Translations under genes and position numbers: made by a program | Notes under the pieces: generated by a model | What the model was told of the DNA's origin: nothing | What the model saw: the letters and a program-made list of their open reading frames with translations, nothing else | The model's database searches: none | Assembly: GCA_039566865.1 (NCBI GenBank) | Contig: CM076944.1 | Location: 14,716,501-14,780,500 of the forward strand | From: Aurelia coerulea | Taxonomy: Eukaryota > Cnidaria > Scyphozoa > Semaeostomeae > Ulmaridae | DNA: 64,000 nt | Reading direction: 5' to 3' | Part shown: positions 1 through 9,662 of the stretch, one piece after another | Numbering within the stretch: position 1 is the first letter of the stretch | Layout of the letters: every line of letters starts with the position of its first letter

Positions 1-1
1 G

Positions 2-1375
2 TTCCCAGATTCATGGAAAGTAGCTAGAGTTACCCCAATTTTCAAAGATGGTGATAAGACTGTAAAATCTAATTATCGCCCAATATCAGTCTTACCTGTC
101 ATCTCAAAGCTCTTTGAAAAACTTGTTTTTGACCAACTGTACCAGCATATGAAAGGAAATGGCCTTTTCACAGCTGACCAATCTGGGTTTTTACGCCTTC
201 ACTCCACGTTGACTTGTTTGCTTAAAATGAACGATGATTGGTACAATGGGCTTGATCTCGGTAAATTGGTGGGATTAGTGTTTATTGACCTGAAAAAAGC
301 ATTTGATACGGTCGACCACGACATTCTTTGTAAAAAGCTCGAACTTTATGGCGTGCAGCAGCGAGAGCTATCTTGGTTTAGGTCCTACCTATCCAACCGC
401 AAACAATTCTGTAGGGTTAACGGTGTTGATTAAGATATCCAGGAAATAGAAGTGGGAGTCCCACAGGGGTCATGCCTTGGCCCCCTTCTCTTCCTCATCT
501 ATATCAACGATCTTCCCCAGGCTGTCCAAGATTCCTCTGTGACTATGTATGCTGATGATACCAGTCTGTGCCAACAGTCGAACAATTTGACTCAGTTGAA
601 TGAGGCTATAAACAGTGATCTTAGAAAACTGGACACTTGGCTGCAAGGCAATAAGCTGTCCTTGAATGTAGCAAAAACTCATTCAATGCTTATATCTACA
701 AAGCAGAAACACAACTCTCTCAAAAGTCGAAACGAAGTCTTGGACCTGAAAATACGTGACAATGAGCTCGAAGTAGTTCAAAAGACAAAGTACCTTGGAG
801 TGCAAATCGATAGCTCTTTGGACTGGAAGGAGCAAATTAAGGCAGTTTCTACCAAGGTCTCCAGGGCAATCGGCTTTTTAAGACATGCTAAGTCTTTTCT
901 ACCTAAGGAGAGTTTGAAAACTCTTTACACAGGCATTGTTGAGCCCCATTTTCGATATTGTTGTTCTGTTTGGGGTTGTGCTGGTTCTACAGACATAAAC
1001 CAGTTGCAAAAGCTTCAAAATCGTGCTGCTAGAATAATTACAAATAGCAGCTTTGAAGCCCCAAGCAGACAACTTATCGAGGAGTTGGGCTGGAAGACTA
1101 TCGTAGAGCTCATTGATGTTGAGTCTAAAATGATGGTCTTCAAGTCGCTCAATGATTTGGCTCCACAATACCTGTGTAACCTTTTTATCAAAAACTCAAC
1201 AAGTTCCTCCCGCAGTCTCAGGAATACTGAAACTGATTTAAGGTTGCCAAAGAAAAAGTCAACAAATGGGCAAAAATGCTTTTCTTTCCGGGGAGCTAAA
1301 CTATGGAATAGCCTCCCAGCTGAATCTAAGACGGCATCCTCCCTGAATGGTTTTAAAAAGTCAATAAAGGGTTAA
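2..1375 (+). pseudogene. LINE A reverse transcriptase, one in-frame stop
   Basis: One reading frame from base 2 to the stop ending at 1375, broken only by TAA at 431-433. It encodes the RT that copies element RNA at the target site. Motifs in order: NYRPISVLPVISKLFEKLV (RT block 1, about 75-130), KKAFDTVDHDIL (motif A, first catalytic Asp), GVPQGSCLGPLLF (motif B, from about 453), YADD (motif C, 548-559), KTKYLGVQID (about 783-812), and the C-terminal FRGAKLWNSLP block (about 1288-1320) typical of LINE ORF2 ends. The endonuclease part would lie left of the window. The stop between motifs A and B should kill activity in this copy. Confidence 0.9.
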
Positions 1376-1480
1376 TTTTTCTTTCAATTGTAAATATTGC
1401 ATAATTGTAAATAGGGTTTTAAAGTTATGGTTTTTTAGTGATAGGTTATTTTAGCTGTATATTGTAATTAAGTTTTTATT

Positions 1481-1555
1481 GGAGGGCCCCTTGAAAAACA
1501 GCTTCTGCTGAAGGGCAACCCTCCTTAAAAGAATGAAATATGAAATATGAAAATA
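1481..1555 (+). other. LINE A 3'-terminal hairpin and TGAAATA tail
   Basis: GGAGGG (1481-1486) pairs with CCCTCC (1519-1524). Inside, GCCCCTT pairs with AAGGGC with one bulged C, and CAG pairs with CTG around a 3-nt loop. TGAAATA units follow at 1534-1540 and 1541-1547, then a degenerate third. The position at the extreme 3' end suggests the RT recognition structure. Confidence 0.75.
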
Positions 1556-3561
1556 TTCATATAAAATTATTACACATTTTTCAAAGTTGCCACGCTAGCA
1601 CTGGCAAACATGAGGTCAGGAGAGCTGTTCTAAGCCAAAATAAAAGACGCGTCCTCAAAAATTTCCCCTGGAATAATAGACCCTTCATTCCAACGTCCTT
1701 GGTTAATTTACCCTGGCTACGCCACTGCACAATTCACTGACATTCTTGAAAAAATTATCAAAAATAGTTCTGGTTAAAGCTTTGACTGGGTGTGCGAACC
1801 AGCTTTTAGATTTCTTTCCAGCAGGCAAAAGATTATAAGACATGCAACGGTCCTGATAAATCATGGAAAAGTCAATCAATACTTTTCTTGACGTATAAAG
1901 GCTCTTTCCCCCTTCATCACGAAACTTTGAAATGAGGAAGGTCAGTCCTTAAAATCCAGGTTCGGAGGAAGGTCAAAGACTTTTTGCAACTCTGCCTTTC
2001 TCATTCAACCCTCTCCTATACTCTCCTCTCGGGCCAACAAAATTTATGCTGGCAAAATAAGTCGATCTGTATAACTCTGCCCTCTCCTCCTTTCAAAAAG
2101 AGAGTCTGAGTAAAATAAAGCTTCAATCATTTCTATGGCTCCAATCTATCATTTGGTCCGGCAATTGTGATATGTCTAAAGATCATTCCCTTGTACACAG
2201 AAAACTGAAAGGGATTCCGCCAATCTTTTGATGTCACCGAATTCGCCCCTTACCCTGATTTGGGTGGCGAATTTGAGAAAACAAAATATCTATTGCACCC
2301 CATAGAGGGAAGACGAAGATATTTGGAAAGTTTCGCGAGGATCAGCGCAACGGTGCTCGAGTTTTACGCCACACAAAATTCGCTTCACGTTTTAATAATA
2401 TAGATTTATAACAACTATTTATTTTATTTATATTGGATCATTTAGAATTTATTTGCTGTGATAGAGGTCCATCAAGCTATTTGTGCGAGCAGTTTTTAAA
2501 ACGTAAACATTTTACATAAGTGCTCGTCAGTAACCTTTGTCACGCGAACAATTTGACTAGTTTCCAGTCAGTAAAGCTATATTGTACACAAGAGAAAATG
2601 TTGCTCTGAGACTGAATTAGAAGGCTGAGCAACCCTTATATAGTATAAAATTCAGACCGCTTGGAAAATTCCACTTATTTTTATGGCACATGGATAAGTT
2701 TGCTTTCTTTTGTTTCAATCAAGCAAAGAAGCCTATAGTTCTGGATATTGAACAGAGATATTCAGGGACATAGGAAGCATCTTTAACATGGAGGGGCACG
2801 GCACTTCAAAGGCACTTTTTCATAAGAAGGGCACTTTAATATACATCGGATTTTAACGATAAGAATATGATACATGGCAGAAAATAATATCACAAGATTA
2901 CTTGAGATTGCTTACTGATCACTACCTAATTTTTGGAATTGTCCTTTAACTCGAATCTTCCCTTGCAAAATCTGCCCTTCTGGGGGGGGGGGGGCAGATA
3001 ACTGCTCGTGAATGGTAGTGAGAAACCGCCCCCCCTCTAACGTTGGCAGACTATTCTTCTGAGCTGCTCTCAGTTAAACTTCGTTAACAGCTAGTTTAGG
3101 CGATTGGGGCCTCTTTCCATGGTATTGAGTTTTCAGCCCCAAGGCTGAAATTTCAGGTCGTCGATCCAAAGTGGAATTTCATCCCTCCTCTATGGTCAAA
3201 TGGTTTCAAATATTAAATTTGTAAATAATTTTGTTATATTGTAAAGAGTTGGTTTCAATTAGTTTTCATTAACGATGCATTCATCAACTTTAAATTATGT
3301 TATGAAGATAAAGATGATGATGAAAAGTTTGATTAATGCAAATTTTTGGGAGATTTACGAATGTAATAAATGCCAATACTGGGGTCTTTTTATTCAAAAT
3401 CCTCTCTCATATCGGCTGTGAAGTTAATAGTTGTGTGAACAGCAGAACATCACATTCTTTCTGAGAAACTAGACATTTTCTACCGTTATATAAGATTTTT
3501 CAATTCTGAATCATATTATGATCATTTCTAAAGGATACATAAAACACCTAAAATACCTCAG
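1556..3561. other. Downstream flank of DUS3L, no gene recognised
   Basis: AT-rich sequence without a convincing coding region. It holds a run of 13 G at 2982-2994 and the likely 3' UTR of the minus-strand DUS3L gene at its right side. Short ORFs here (for example 1540-1740) show no family features. Confidence 0.5.
3389..3394 (-). terminator. Candidate polyadenylation signal of DUS3L
   Basis: AATAAA on the minus strand, about 170 nt downstream of the DUS3L stop codon at 3562-3564. It is a canonical hexamer at a plausible distance, but such hexamers are frequent in AT-rich DNA. Confidence 0.4.
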
Positions 3562-3634
3562 TCAGTTGTATGAATTCGCCTTGTGCTTTGGTAGGAAGTC
3601 AAAGTTTGCTGGTACTGGACCTAACAGCATCTCA
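3562..3634 (-). CDS. DUS3L: DUS3L terminal exon (residues 284-307 and stop)
   Basis: Acceptor TTTCAG precedes 3634. The first base T completes AG|T (Ser284) begun in the exon at 9534. The exon encodes EMLLGPVP, a short linker, then FLPKHKANSYN and TGA (3562-3564). The EMLLGPVP and PKHKAN blocks are the conserved extreme C-terminus of the Dus3 family, which fixes both identity and the true end of the protein. The intron upstream is 5.9 kb and contains a LINE, a MITE and a minisatellite. Confidence 0.95.
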
Positions 3635-3706
3635 CTGAAACACAAAATTACCATTAACATTGCTGATACAACGATGTTGCAAATTGAAAATTATTAATAC
3701 ACACTA

Positions 3707-4309
3707 CCGGGTGCGCCAAAATAAACTATGCACGTTTGGCAGGCCACAATAAATCATACACTGGACCGATTTTGATGATTTATGACTTAATCGTTAGCAG
3801 AAAGCCTGAATTAGATACTGAGATTTTTGCAATTTTTTTCATTTTCAATTTTTAGAGCAAGAAGCGAGTTTCTTAAAATTTTTTGTTTTCGAAAACACTG
3901 AAAACGATAAAAAAACTTCATCAAGTTTTCTAAATAATCGACATGAATGGGCAAAGACAGAACTTGTTCGTGTTGATTTACGATTCAGAAATCGACCAAC
4001 TGTAATCTGCTATACGAGAGTTTGTACTAAACCCCCAAATCCCCCCGAAACGTTTTCTCTTTGCTCATTCATGTTGAATCTTTTAAAAATTTGATCGACG
4101 TTTTTTGATCATTTTAAATGCTTTCGAAAGCGAACATTTTAAGAAACCCGCTTCTGGCTCTAAAAACTGAAAACGGAAAAATGTGCAAAATGTCCAAGAA
4201 TCTAATTCAAGCTTTCTGCTAAAGATTAAGTCATAAATCTTCAAAATCGGTCCAATGTACGATTTATTGTGGCCTGCCAAACGCGCATAGTTTATTTTGG
4301 CGCACCCGG
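3707..4309. mobile_element. MITE with about 280-bp terminal inverted repeats and TA target duplication
   Basis: Starts CCGGGTGCGCCAAAATAAAC after TA (3705-3706) and ends with the reverse complement before TA (4310-4311). The arms match with moderate divergence from both ends to near the middle, leaving almost no unique core. TA duplication and a CCGGGTG terminus point to a non-autonomous Tc1/mariner-superfamily element. It carries no transposase; ORFs inside it are by-products. It lies in the last DUS3L intron, just upstream of the terminal exon. Confidence 0.85.
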
Positions 4310-4769
4310 TATACAGCGAATAGGAATCTAGATATCATACGAATGACCAAGATATAAAATGAAACCACTCAAACGTTTGCGGTTGGGAAACTGTATCACT
4401 TTTTCTGTAATTCTAGATTCCAAATGGCAGTGCAAGGAAAGAAAGCACAAAGCAGGCTAATGCGCCGAATTCTAAGGATGTATTCATACCTTGTACGCTC
4501 TTTTACTCTCAAAGAATTTCAAAATAATTGATTTTTACGAGTTTTGCCTTACATAAAAGCCTGCTATCAATTTAATTCGCTTCTACCGTTTTAGATGGTA
4601 GACAAGGGGTTTTTGTTTCAAGAGCTGTTTTCTATTGACGAGGGAACTTTTCAAATGTAAATATACTTCAGGTCGATACCAGGAAAAAACAGCATTTATT
4701 TCAAAATCTGTACCAAGTTGCATCTCAATCACTTAATAATCGTTCTAGACTCAAAGTTGTATTTCCCTC

Positions 4770-5106
4770 CATATTGCTATTCTAAATTCCAGCCTGTAAG
4801 GTTCTTAAAAAGGTTCTTATATACGAGCAGGCCTTGCACACATTAACACTGTTTTGCAGCCCAAGAATTCTTGAGATATCTTGAGAATTCTTGAGAAAAA
4901 ATCTTTTGTACCAATGAAGAACTCTGATCAGGATGTGAAGAATTCTAAACATTCTTGTCATTTTAATAATTTACATTAAAGCTATTATATAAGAACCTTT
5001 CCCAGTTTCAGCCTCTTAGGGGTTCTTATTTAGGGGGTTTTAAAAATTGAATTTCAGCCTCTAGGTTCTTACAAAAACAGGTTCTTTTATGCGGGTTTCT
5101 ACTGTA
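4770..5106. repeat. Copy of the GGTTCTTA...TACTGTA repeat family (one end visible)
   Basis: Repeated GGTTCTTA motifs and a right end GCGGGTTTCTACTGTA (to 5106) match the right end of the complete element at 58730-59199. The left terminus is degraded or missing. Confidence 0.55.
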
Positions 5107-5595
5107 TTTTGTTCTATAAAATCGTAAACAACCTAACTCCGCACAATACAAGGGATACAATGCCCCCCAATTCAGCAGCTTCAGTACTCTCTTCGCAAAA
5201 ACATGACGTCATCGGGCAAATAAGGGCAAGGACTGAAACATTCTACTTTCTATCCCCACTTTCTGTCCAAGTGGCCAGGCATCGCTAAAGTGCGCGAGCG
5301 TGCGAGCGCCGCTCGCAGGCACATTTTTAATCCAGCAAATACCTGCAGGCACATTTAATTAAAGAATTGATCTTTTCTAAAGTTTGTAACAATCAATTGG
5401 TAGGAATTGAGCAACAAGATGTTGCATTAAAATGATTTGAAAGGTTAAGAATAATGAAACCATAATTTAGTTGGACATCGAGCTAATCTTTCAACATCTC
5501 ACATCCAGTTAGATTTGTCTATAATTAAATGACCTATCAGTTAGACCCGTCACTAGTAACGATAATTTCCGAGAGTTTTTGAGACGTGCAGAGAA
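5107..5595. other. Unassigned intronic stretch with GC-rich core
   Basis: No gene. A CpG-rich patch at about 5290-5325 contains GCTCGCAGGCACA (5311-5323), which recurs in the same orientation at 6565-6577. TGCAGGCACATTT (5344-5356) recurs at 6538-6550. Confidence 0.4.
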
Positions 5596-6040
5596 GCATA
5601 TTGCAGTTAACGGCCCAAATATTGAACATAGGGATAGTGTCATTGATAACAGTATGAAGTAATATTGGAAGGATAGCGTATTGCAGTTAATGGCCCAAAT
5701 ATTGAACATGCGGATAGTGTCGTTGATAACAGTATAAAGTAATATTGGAAGGAAAGCATATTGCAGTTAACGGCCCAAATACTGAACATGCGGATAGTGT
5801 CGATATTGCAGTTAACGGCCCAAATATTGAACATACGGATAGTGTCATTGATAACAGTATGAAGTAATATTGGAAGGAAAGCATATTGCAGTTAATGGCC
5901 CAAATATTGAACATGCGGATAGTGTCGTTGATAACAGTATAAAGTAATATTGGAAGGAAAGCATATTGCAGTTAACGGCCCAAATATTGAACATGCGGAT
6001 AGTGTCGTTGATAACAGTATAAAGTAATATTGGAAGGAAT
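5596..6040. repeat. 80-bp minisatellite, about 5.6 copies
   Basis: Units start at about 5596, 5676, 5756, 5801, 5881 and 5961; the third is cut to about 46 bp. Each contains GCATATTGCAGTTAAC and ATTGAACATGCGGATAG with few substitutions. Several overlapping minus-strand ORFs here are simply the repeat translated and are not genes. Confidence 0.9.
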
Positions 6041-6221
6041 CTGGGAAAGGGAATAAAACTAATTGACATTTCGCATGTCACTTTGATAAAGTGAAGGGCG
6101 TTACTGCATTCAAAGTTTTAGAGCGAATGAAAAAGTCACAAATAGATCTGATTCAAATTCAACTCTGTAACCAAACCATAATTATTGAAAAAATTTGTGA
6201 TTTGAAGGAAACCTCCATTGT

Positions 6222-6321
6222 GTACCAGATCCAGATTGGACTTGCCCAAGTCGTCTTGTAAGGAAGAAAGAGACTCTTTCTTCCTTACAAGAAGACGACT
6301 TGGGCAAGTCCAGTACCAGAT
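6222..6321. repeat. Near-perfect small palindrome flanked by 9-bp direct repeats
   Basis: GTACCAGAT occurs at 6222-6230 and again at 6313-6321. Between them, TGGACTTGCCCAAGTCGTCT (from 6237) is mirrored by its complement ending at 6312, with only a 3-nt indel between arms and no real loop. It has the form of a tiny foldback insertion with a 9-bp target duplication, although six bases (CCAGAT) separate the left repeat from the arm. Confidence 0.75.
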
Positions 6322-6642
6322 GAGTTTTGTTGTTTTAAAGCAAAGAAACAACTGTATACGATGTCAATTGTTGAAATGGGAGTAGTCCTAAACAAAGCCA
6401 AAGTTTCATATATATTGTCTATGATAAAGATCTATTGCATAAGGCACCATCCAACTTTTACAACCAAAATTTCCCTCACTTTATCAAAGTTTGCTTCATG
6501 TGATGCATTGAAAGAATTTAAATACGTTGACAAATTTTGCAGGCACATTTTGTAGCAATTTTGCGCTCGCAGGCACAAAAAACTTTTGGTGAGGTCTGCC
6601 CCCAGTTTACAGCTCAGCGCCAAGATCTTTTTTTCTTCCGAC

Positions 6643-6655
6643 CCAAGATGGAGGC
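6643..6655 (+). promoter_or_regulatory. YY1-like site in the LINE B leader
   Basis: CCAAGATGGAGGC resembles the YY1 consensus (AAGATGGCGGC-like). In mammalian L1 a YY1 site near the 5' end directs accurate start of transcription. Position about 230 nt upstream of ORF1 fits such a role, but this is inference from a short motif. Confidence 0.35.
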
Positions 6656-6870
6656 CGCACGTGCATTGGTTGCGAGTCGGAAATTTGGATTTATTTAGGT
6701 GTGGAAAGTCGAAGTTACCTTCTTTTCACTTATGTTTAAAAAAAAGTTACAGTTCAAGTCATCATTAATGGAGAGTTTGTGCATTTATTTGGTGGAATTC
6801 TGATTCTTGTGGAGGTTCGCAGTCTTCATCGACGTGACCTGATGGGCCTAAATAACAACGTGTTCTGAAA

Positions 6871-7657
6871 ATGGGTGATGGCAAAATTGTAACTTTGGAA
6901 GTAGTAAAGACACTTCTTCATACTCAAGCAGAGGCTTTCAACTCTTCGGTTAAACTGATTATCCAAGATGTCAAGGAAGAACTGAAATCTATTCGCAGTG
7001 AAGTCTGTGATTTAAAAGTGAGTCTTCAATTCACGCAAAGTAAATTTGACGTCAATGAGAAAAAGTTGGCTGACATTGAGTTGAAAGTAAATAGACAATC
7101 GGACAACCTCTTCGCTTTGAATGGACATGCAGATGCAGCAGAGGGGCAGTTAGAGTATCTCGAAAATCAAAGTCGCCGTTCGAATATCAGAATTGTAGGA
7201 TTACAAGAAGACAAGGAAAACGAGAAGTCATGGGATGATACCGAGCAAAAAGTCAAGCAAGTTATTAAAGATAAACTGGGCCTAACCGAAGATTTTGACA
7301 TTGATCGCTACCACAGAGTTGGTCGAAGTAGAACAGACAAAGAAGAAATGGCAGTCGTAATGATGATCCACGCCCAATAGTGGCCAAGCTTGTGAGATGG
7401 AAAGATAAAGAGCGCATTTTAAAGAAAGCTAGAGAAGTGAAACCTGATGGAGTAAAGTTGTTGGCTGACCTCTCGAAACGAACATTGGATAGAAGAGAAG
7501 AGCAGGCTCCTGACCTGATTGCTGCAAGAAAGAGTGGGAAAATTGCTTTTTTGTCTTGGATAAGCTGATTATAAAAGATACGCCTCCTGATTCAGTTAAG
7601 AAAAGAACTAACCCTGCAAGTGATGACAGTGAACATGAGGTATCTTTTAATACATAG
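6871..7657 (+). pseudogene. LINE B ORF1 (coiled coil plus RRM-like RNA-binding protein), two frameshifts
   Basis: ATG at 6871 opens a frame whose first part (about residues 10-100) is a long heptad-type coiled coil, followed by YLENQSRRSNIRIVG, the hallmark start of the RRM-like domain of L1-type ORF1 proteins. KVKQVIKDKLGL and DIDRYHRVG follow. A frameshift near 7350-7365 produces TAG at 7378-7380; the homologous frame resumes with VAKLVRWKDKERILKKARE. A second shift near 7556 leads into LIIKDTPPDSV and the probable original stop at 7655-7657. The protein would be a trimeric nucleic-acid chaperone packaging LINE RNA. This copy is inactive. Confidence 0.85.
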
Positions 7658-7761
7658 GCCTAGGCATACTCTGCAGAAATCTTGTGTTTTTTCTTATGTG
7701 ATGAGCAATGATTTGTGTTAAGTTTATCAATAGTATGGCTTTTAACAGTTCATAATAAGGA

Positions 7762-8600
7762 ATGAATCCTAAACATCCATGTGGCATTTGCTGCAAAAAT
7801 ATACTGGCCAATCAAAAGGCCATTCTTTGCAATAACTGCAATTTTTATGTGCACATTAAGTGCAATGGTATCTCGGCTTCAGAGTATAAGGAACTTGAAA
7901 AAAGAGCCTGATGATATTTCTTGGTTTTGTAAAAAATGTACCATTAACATGTTTCCATTGGGCTCTTTAGAAAATGATGAATTCTTAGGACTTGGTGACG
8001 TTGACATACCCTCATTTATTGACTCTGCACCTTCGTTTGAAATTACTTCTAACCTTATGGACTTGCCCAATCTTAGTGATTATGATATTGATGAACATTA
8101 TGCCTCAAAATATTGATTCTCGCTACTTCACTTTACCTGAACTCTCCTCTTTACAATCTTCCTCTAGAGATTCCTCTATCATTCACACTGACATCAGAAG
8201 CATATCCCTTCATCATGATGAATTAGTTTCTTTATCTGCTCACTCTAATCTGAATCTTGATGTAATTGGAGTGTCTGAAATATGGCATTCTATTGACAAT
8301 CCCATTTCATCTAATGTTGATATTCCAGGCTATACCTTTGTTAAGACTCAGTCACTCACTCAGAATGGTGGTGTTGGTTTGTACATTAAAGACTCCCTTA
8401 CTTCCAATCCAAGAACTGATTTAGATTCTTGTACAAATGATTTTGAAACTGTATGGGTTGAGATTGAAAATAAAAATGACAAAAATTTCCTGATCTGTTG
8501 TGTTTACAGACATCCTAGCTCAGCTATTGATAACCTTACTTCTCATTTTCAGAACCTCCTCTCCAAAATTTCTTCAAACAAGCTAGTATTTATAATGGTC
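7762..8600 (+). pseudogene. LINE B ORF2 remnant: PHD finger and AP endonuclease, two frameshifts, RT deleted
   Basis: ATG 7762 begins MNPKHPCGICCKN, then CNNCNFYVHIKCNGIS and (after a frameshift near 7900) WFCKKC. The Cys4-His-Cys3 spacing is that of a PHD zinc finger. A second frameshift near 8098 restores the frame for the endonuclease: HTDIRSISLHHDEL (relic of the usual N-R-S-x-x-x-K/N block), GVSEIWHS (catalytic Glu), GGVGLYIKDSL, and CCVYRHPSS followed by LVFIM, where GDFN should follow. There the homology stops at the deletion junction (about 8597) and GT-rich UTR begins. The endonuclease would nick target DNA for target-primed reverse transcription. Confidence 0.85.
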
Positions 8601-8766
8601 GTGGTTGTGGTTTGGTGGGTGGTGGGCTGTTTGTGCGGGTTTTGGGGGTACTTCAGTTTTGCCTTGGCCTTTATTTTGTCCCGATTTAGTGTGCGTATGT
8701 ATCTTATTTTTTTGTTTTTTGTATTCTATTATTAATTTATTGTTGATATTACTTCGACAATTGTAA

Positions 8767-8879
8767 GTGGCATTTGTAGTGAGGACCCGGTGACCATGCG
8801 TCTTTCCTCGCTGCAAATGCCACAGTAACTTGCATTAACTTGTTGTTTTTAAGTCTTAGATTGATAAAAAAAAAAAAAA
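8767..8879 (+). other. LINE B 3'-terminal hairpin and A-tail
   Basis: GTGGCATTTG (8767-8776) pairs perfectly with CAAATGCCAC (8814-8823), and the stem continues inward through TAGTGAGGA/TCCTCGCTG with G-U pairs. Fourteen A follow at 8866-8879. This is a stronger stem than in LINE A and is likely the RT recognition structure. Confidence 0.75.
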
Positions 8880-9104
8880 TAACTCTTGTTGCTCAGCCCT
8901 TGCTTTGATGCACAAAGAAGAGACCTCCTCGCTGGAATCGATGCATCTAATACGAGCACTTGGATATGCAAATCTTCCAAATTAACAACCTGCCTAGTAT
9001 CTAAATCTTTAGGGGCAAATCCATCAAGCTGGTATTGCCAAAATCTTTCCGCATTCTATACCCCCCCTCGTTAGCCTACCGATTACTTTTAAGCTAACAC
9101 CTTT

Positions 9105-9305
9105 CAGAAACCTGTGGTGGCCTTCTTGAGTAAGATGCCTGAAGAATTCCACCTGGGTTTCGGAGGCCCCCAAATTAAACGAACGATTGCACGCCTTGTA
9201 GTTGTTAAACCTAAACCTAAAAGGCGTAAAGGAGCTCCCAAATTATTGCACACCAATAACAGTGCAGTGCATTCCAAAAAATACATATCATTTGACGATT
9301 CATAA
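9105..9305 (+). CDS. Unrecognised small basic ORF, possibly a terminal exon or TE remnant
   Basis: After a pyrimidine-rich CACCTTTCAG (about 9096-9105) an open frame encodes about 65 residues ending at TAA near 9303-9305, with a lysine/arginine-rich stretch VVKPKPKRRKGAPK in the second half. I do not recognise it. The preceding acceptor-like sequence and the sensible amino-acid mix make it more coding-like than its neighbours, but it lies in a DUS3L intron on the opposite strand. It could equally be a decayed transposon ORF. Confidence 0.2.
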   Translation, partial: QKPVVAFLSKMPEEFHLGFGGPQIKRTIARLVVVKPKPKRRKGAPKLLHTNNSAVHSKKYISFDDS

Positions 9306-9533
9306 TTAAACGAATTTTTATCCTATATTCCGGGCTATCTATGTTAGAACGAAAATGTTCGCCATTACTCGTGACACTACCGACTTGACAACAAGATTTA
9401 CCACAACGACAGCATCCCTTCTTATCACCCCCCCCCCCCCAATTCCCTACACTCATCAGCTTTTTTGCATGCTCGAAAAGCTCTATCGCACTCTCAAATA
9501 AAACTGAACGATCAAAATTAGGAAGCTAATTAC

Positions 9534-9662
9534 CTAATCTTGACCCAGTCTGTACAACAGCTGCTAGCCATTAATGTTTCCAAGTCATTCCTTCCAAAGT
9601 ACTGAGGAGGTCTAGCATTAATCTTTTGTGGCAAAACTTCCAGTAAGCCCACTGGTATGTAT
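9534..9662 (-). CDS. DUS3L: DUS3L exon (residues 241-284)
   Basis: Acceptor CCTATTATTTTAG before 9662; donor GTAATT after 9534. Its first base completes Arg241, and its last two (AG) begin Ser284. It encodes [33 protein letters not shown] and DWVKI: the helical C-terminal domain that follows the FMN barrel and contacts tRNA in the Dus family. This exon lies 26.5 kb downstream of the preceding one, and its match to the family is what proves that the gene continues through the repeat-filled intron. Confidence 0.95.

Larger units (their letters stand above)
1..1555 (+). mobile_element. LINE A, CR1/L2-like non-LTR retrotransposon, 5'-truncated by the window edge
   Basis: A LINE copy enters from the left edge in mid reverse transcriptase and runs through the end of the ORF, a short 3' UTR, a strong hairpin (1481-1524) and a tail of about three TGAAATA-like units (1534-1555). 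Hairpin plus short microsatellite tail, without poly(A), is the usual 3' end of CR1/L2-type LINEs, whose RT recognises the RNA 3' end. The copy is young: apart from one stop codon the RT frame is open from base 2 to 1375. The clade is inferred from overall RT character, not from a tree. Confidence 0.9.
6590..8880 (+). mobile_element. LINE B, internally deleted CR1-like element (ORF1, PHD, endonuclease, 3' hairpin; no RT)
   Basis: Apparent order: GC-richer leader from about 6590 with a YY1-like motif, coiled-coil ORF1 (6871-7657), ORF2 beginning with a PHD finger and AP-type endonuclease (7762 to about 8595), then directly a GT-rich 3' UTR, a long hairpin (8767-8823) and 14 A (8866-8879). The RT and C-terminal domains expected after the endonuclease are absent, so a large internal deletion is inferred. 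PHD fingers are known in CR1-like LINEs. It sits in the last DUS3L intron, opposite to the host gene. Confidence 0.85.

Noticed and set aside
5509..6081. Four overlapping minus-strand ORFs with repeated MFNIWA-type sequence
   Set aside because: Translation of the 80-bp minisatellite; 80 is not a multiple of three, so frames shift from unit to unit.
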